DNA of 64,000 nucleotides from Talaromyces rugulosus (taxonomy: Eukaryota; Ascomycota; Eurotiomycetes; Eurotiales; Trichocomaceae), in assembly GCF_013368755.1 (NCBI RefSeq), contig NC_049562.1, positions 434,001 to 498,000 of the forward strand, given 5' to 3'. Shown here piece by piece: positions 61,021 through 64,000 of this stretch; positions within the stretch are counted from its first letter, which is position 1, and every line of letters begins with the position of its first letter. The position numbers were made by a program, and so were the translations under genes. The notes under the pieces were generated by a model that saw only the letters and a list, made by a program, of their open reading frames with translations, was not told the DNA's origin and made no database searches.

Positions 61021-62859
61021 CTACGCCGACGGCGTCGATACCTCCTGGGCCGGGGCCTGTGCCCCAGACTCATCCAACTTCCTTTTCTTTTTTCGACCAT
61101 AAACTCCGTGAGCGTTGACGTATCCAGCTACAGGTAAGACTCGAGTAGCATGGAAGATATAGCCTTCGGACCCTCCTCGATCAGACATCAAGGGGTGCGT
61201 TCTGCCGGGGAGGACCTGCCATTGACGAACACGCGAAGTCTGGAGCATGGGACCAAGAAGAAGCGTCGGATCGAGAGTGAATTCCGCGAAGAGTGCCGCC
61301 TCAATTGAAGCAAGATTGGCCTCCGACGAAGCGGCGAGGTTTTCTTGTTCTTTCTCGAGGGCTAGCTTTTTTTTGATGTAAGCCCCACGGCGATCACTTG
61401 AGTAAAGATCAACTAGCTGTGTAAGTGGTTCAATTGCGGGCGAATAGACTACAGTGGAAGCTCCACCAGCCAACAGAGGAACAGCGTGTCTCAAGACCGA
61501 TTCAGGGTCCATCAGACTGGCCACCACCAGGCCATCATATCCTCCAGCTCGAACTTCGTCGACAGTGGCTCGAACACGATTGTAACGAGCGAGCTTGCGG
61601 TGGTATATTCCGCGTTGTCGCGGCTTCCATGACTTCAAAGTGGCTTCATCTACGTTTTCCGGGCGCTCAGCATAGATGTTGTCCGAATGTGGATCAAGAA
61701 GCTGAAGCCATGTTGTTGTCTTCAAATGACTAAACAAAGGGTGAGATTCATCGGGGGTATCTTCCTCGTAGCCGAAGTACTTTAGAAGAGAGAGATTGGG
61801 TCTAGCGTAGGCATGAATGACTGTGATAGTGTTTTCCCTAGCATTCGTGGCGTTTTGTTGTGTTGTGTGTCGTTGTGGCGTCTTGTAGTCCCCCGCATTA
61901 TTTTGTTTTTGAGGAGTCGTGTCAGTGGCAGTTGATTCTTCAGGTGCATTTGGCATTTGCTGATCAGCAACATCGCCATCGTTATTCCTAGCGTCTTTCT
62001 CCTCCTCGTCATCATCGCCGGTCTCCTCTTCGTCTTCTGGCTCTGGAGGCTGGAGAATGCCCATTCTCTCCGCCATCGCAGCGACAACCAGGCCTCCGGT
62101 ATCATCAACCACCAGATATCTTCCACCCGGCTTGACGTCGTCCAATTGCAAATTCCCAGCATGGTGAACGTTTCCCCAACATCCCAACAGTCCAATCATC
62201 TCATCACGCAGCTCCATTATTTTATTTGGGTCCTTTCCTTGCAAGATATACTCCGTCAACACGCCCACGTCCACAGGTAGGACCGTAAATCTCTTGAGGT
62301 ACTTTTGGCGTTTCCGCAATTTGTACTTTGCTAGCGAGAAGGCTGTCTTTTTGTCAATAGTCGAGTGAGCTTCTAGAATTTTTTCAATGATTTCCTGTCC
62401 GGCACCCGTGGTATTCCTCTTCAGCTCTTCGATTTCCTGCCATGTCAGGGTCTGAGATGAATTATCGTCGTTAATGTCGCGGTTCGTGCGCGTGGGTAAC
62501 GAATCGCCGTTGCTCATTTCCACGTCATCTACCACGCCATCTGCTTCTGCAGACCCCTCGCTGATAAGCGCTTCGGCATGGAGCTCGGCGGCAGGCACAA
62601 CGCGCAAAGCGTAGCCATCGTCGCCCGGTTGGTCCAGGAACTCGTAGGTGAAATAGAACGGGCGACCAATAATCTGGTTCGAGTAAAAGCTGCCGAACTT
62701 TCCCAGAGAGACGGGCCTAATGTACATCTAGTGAGCAGCAATTCTTTTCTCCGCCGTCTGTCTCAACACTTACATCCCCGGCGCAAGCTTCAGCAGCTTG
62801 TACACGCCTGAAGGTAGCCGTAGCACCACATGCTGATGCGGACGGACTACCGAATGCAT
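61021..62859 (-). CDS. trm6: tRNA (adenine-58-N1) methyltransferase non-catalytic subunit Trm6/Gcd10, 593 aa
   Basis: Exons 62859..62774 and 62716..61021 (1782 nt). The intron (GTAAGT...ACATTAG) gives KLLKLAPG-MPVSLGKFGSF, restoring the conserved VSLGKFGSF motif; an ATG just before it (62727) is intronic. Family motifs: LTWQEIEELK, TEYILQGKDPNKIMELR, KYLKRFTVLP and GGRYLVVDDTGGLVVAAMAE. An acidic low-complexity insert (EPEDEEETGDDDEEE) interrupts the Rossmann-like half, as in other fungal Trm6 proteins. It pairs with Trm61 to make m1A58, which stabilises initiator tRNA-Met, in the nucleus. Convergent with arpc3, 198-bp gap. Confidence 0.88.
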
Positions 62860-63578
62860 TCTGTATATGCCGGCCTGGTCTCAATCGCTGGCGAGGTGCA
62901 TTACAGAAAATATCCAAAAGTCACAAAATTCAATAAAGCAATCCCACTTGAGCGCACGGACCAAGCTATTCTTTCCGCCGCCAGCCGGCGATCATATTGT
63001 TCCGGTTCCGGTATGGAAATACCGTACCGTACGCAGATTCGCCTTCTCCACCGCGCAACTAGGCTATTGAGAGCGTTCCGGCGCGTAACACGAGTGCCTA
63101 GGGCTCTGTCGCCCCCGCGAAATGACATCGTCACAGTCTCGTCGACGAATGATAGTGCGCCGTGTCGACTCCTGGCGATGCTCAAGTGCAGTAACCAGCT
63201 CGAGAAAAGTGGCAGCCTGTTGGGATGATCATTTTGTCATTTGGTTACCTTTTTCTATCGAAAAATGTCTGTTTATTGAAAGCTCCAGGGCCATCGCTAA
63301 GCCACAGCTCCCCATCAACCTCCCGTATGCCTTGTCTGCCTTGGCGTTGGGGTTGATGATTCAGAGTCGGCTCTAAACTAATATACGCGATTATTACACG
63401 TTCCTCACTCAAGTGGATGCCTGTCTCAAGACGCTACAAACCGTTCCTCTCACGGATATCAATTATCCCTAGTTTCAGACGGCCAATCACCGACGTATAG
63501 ACTTCTCAGTGCTCCCTCCGCATGCTCCCCGAGAAGACATCGACTCTCTGACCGTTCGGATAACTGCGTATCGTTCAG
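62860..63578. other. Divergent intergenic region
   Basis: About 720 bp between the Trm6 start and the start of the right-edge gene. No gene seen. TAA at 63561-63563 closes the downstream frame before ATG 63579. Confidence 0.5.
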
Positions 63579-64000
63579 ATGGTGCTCCGGAAACAGCCAC
63601 CCCCCGGTATCGAGGTTCCGCCACGAGGTGCAAACGCTGCTGATCACCGGTCTCCTGTGTCACGAAGCTCTGTCTCGCCCCGATCCGCCGGCCAACGCTC
63701 TCGGAAGGATAGTTGGGAGCTGGATACAGAGTCTGTGTATTCCCCAGACCTGCGTACGTCCCCCGCATTCGATCTTATGCCGCTCGAGGAAGCTCAGAAG
63801 TCCCCGATGTCGTCCCAGAATCCATGGGAGGACGAGCTTGTTGAGAGGCCAGAGGGGACCAGTCCGATGGCCGGGAATTCACAGCAAGGAATAGTTGACC
63901 AGAGGTATTCGAGTCAGAATGGAGATGCGAATGGGGGAGCTCCAGAAGTTCCGCCGAAATCGACAGATACATCACGAATACAACCTTCTTCAAATGAACT
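63579..64000 (+). CDS. 5' part of an unrecognised gene running off the window
   Basis: Open from ATG 63579 (MVLRKQPPPGIEVPPRGANA) to the last base, 140 codons, with no stop; an in-frame TAA precedes the ATG by five codons. The visible part is disordered, rich in Ser, Pro, Glu and Asn (SPVSRSSVSPRSAGQRSRKD, NPWEDELVERPEGTSP), like the N-termini of many fungal trafficking or signalling proteins. No domain is reached inside the window, so I assign no function. Confidence 0.65.
   Translation, partial: MVLRKQPPPGIEVPPRGANAADHRSPVSRSSVSPRSAGQRSRKDSWELDTESVYSPDLRTSPAFDLMPLEEAQKSPMSSQNPWEDELVERPEGTSPMAGNSQQGIVDQRYSSQNGDANGGAPEVPPKSTDTSRIQPSSNE

Noticed and set aside
1..64000. CRISPR arrays, prokaryotic operons or viral genes
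   Set aside because: No regularly spaced repeats or such genes seen; intron structure and gene content are fungal nuclear throughout.

Overview
The window looks like nuclear DNA of a filamentous ascomycete (Pezizomycotina, probably Eurotiales). Genes carry short 50-90 nt introns with GTRNGT-type donors and CTAAC-like branch points. Recognisable products are a Snt1-type corepressor, Cwc27, RFC, ARPC3, Trm6, a TPR-CHAT protein and a multimodular NRPS, next to AT-rich intergenic DNA with transposon debris.

Layout. (1) 1-4.3 kb: 3' part of an Snt1-like SANT gene, then a convergent four-block (three-exon) gene that I read as a possible fungal gasdermin-like protein. (2) 4.8-15.6 kb: accessory region with an orphan multi-pass membrane protein, a Tc1/mariner relic with one terminal repeat, a GH35 beta-galactosidase with one nonsense codon, a 300-bp solo-LTR-like element, a small secreted protein, an amino-acid-permease relic and an intact M20-family amidohydrolase. 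(3) 16-40 kb: a secondary-metabolite locus holding an MFS transporter with a nonsense codon, a ToxE-type bZIP-ankyrin regulator, a very large tetramodular NRPS broken by two frameshifts and one nonsense codon, and an intact DHA1-type MFS exporter. (4) 41-45.3 kb: a 1383-residue TPR-CHAT (caspase-like) protein. (5) 45.4-64 kb: mostly conserved core genes (cwc27, a 626-aa conserved protein, tRNA-Met, rfc3, arpc3, trm6, a partial gene at the right edge), interspersed with a secreted BBE-type flavo-oxidase, a frameshifted GH28 polygalacturonase and a membrane-anchored histidine-phosphatase-like protein.

How it fits together. A bZIP-basic-region plus ankyrin regulator near a four-module NRPS with transporters recalls the regulator class known from HC-toxin and apicidin loci, so region 3 was probably a tetrapeptide cluster. 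It now appears to be decaying. Seven small lesions fall in five accessory genes or relics (GH35, permease, MFS, NRPS, GH28), whereas every core gene I could splice is clean. That contrast argues for real pseudogenisation rather than uniform sequencing error. All three nonsense codons can be produced by a single C-to-T change.

The least described candidates are the TPR-CHAT protein, the gasdermin-like gene, and a palindromic CGG-rich site in the promoter shared by the DHA1 exporter and the TPR-CHAT gene.
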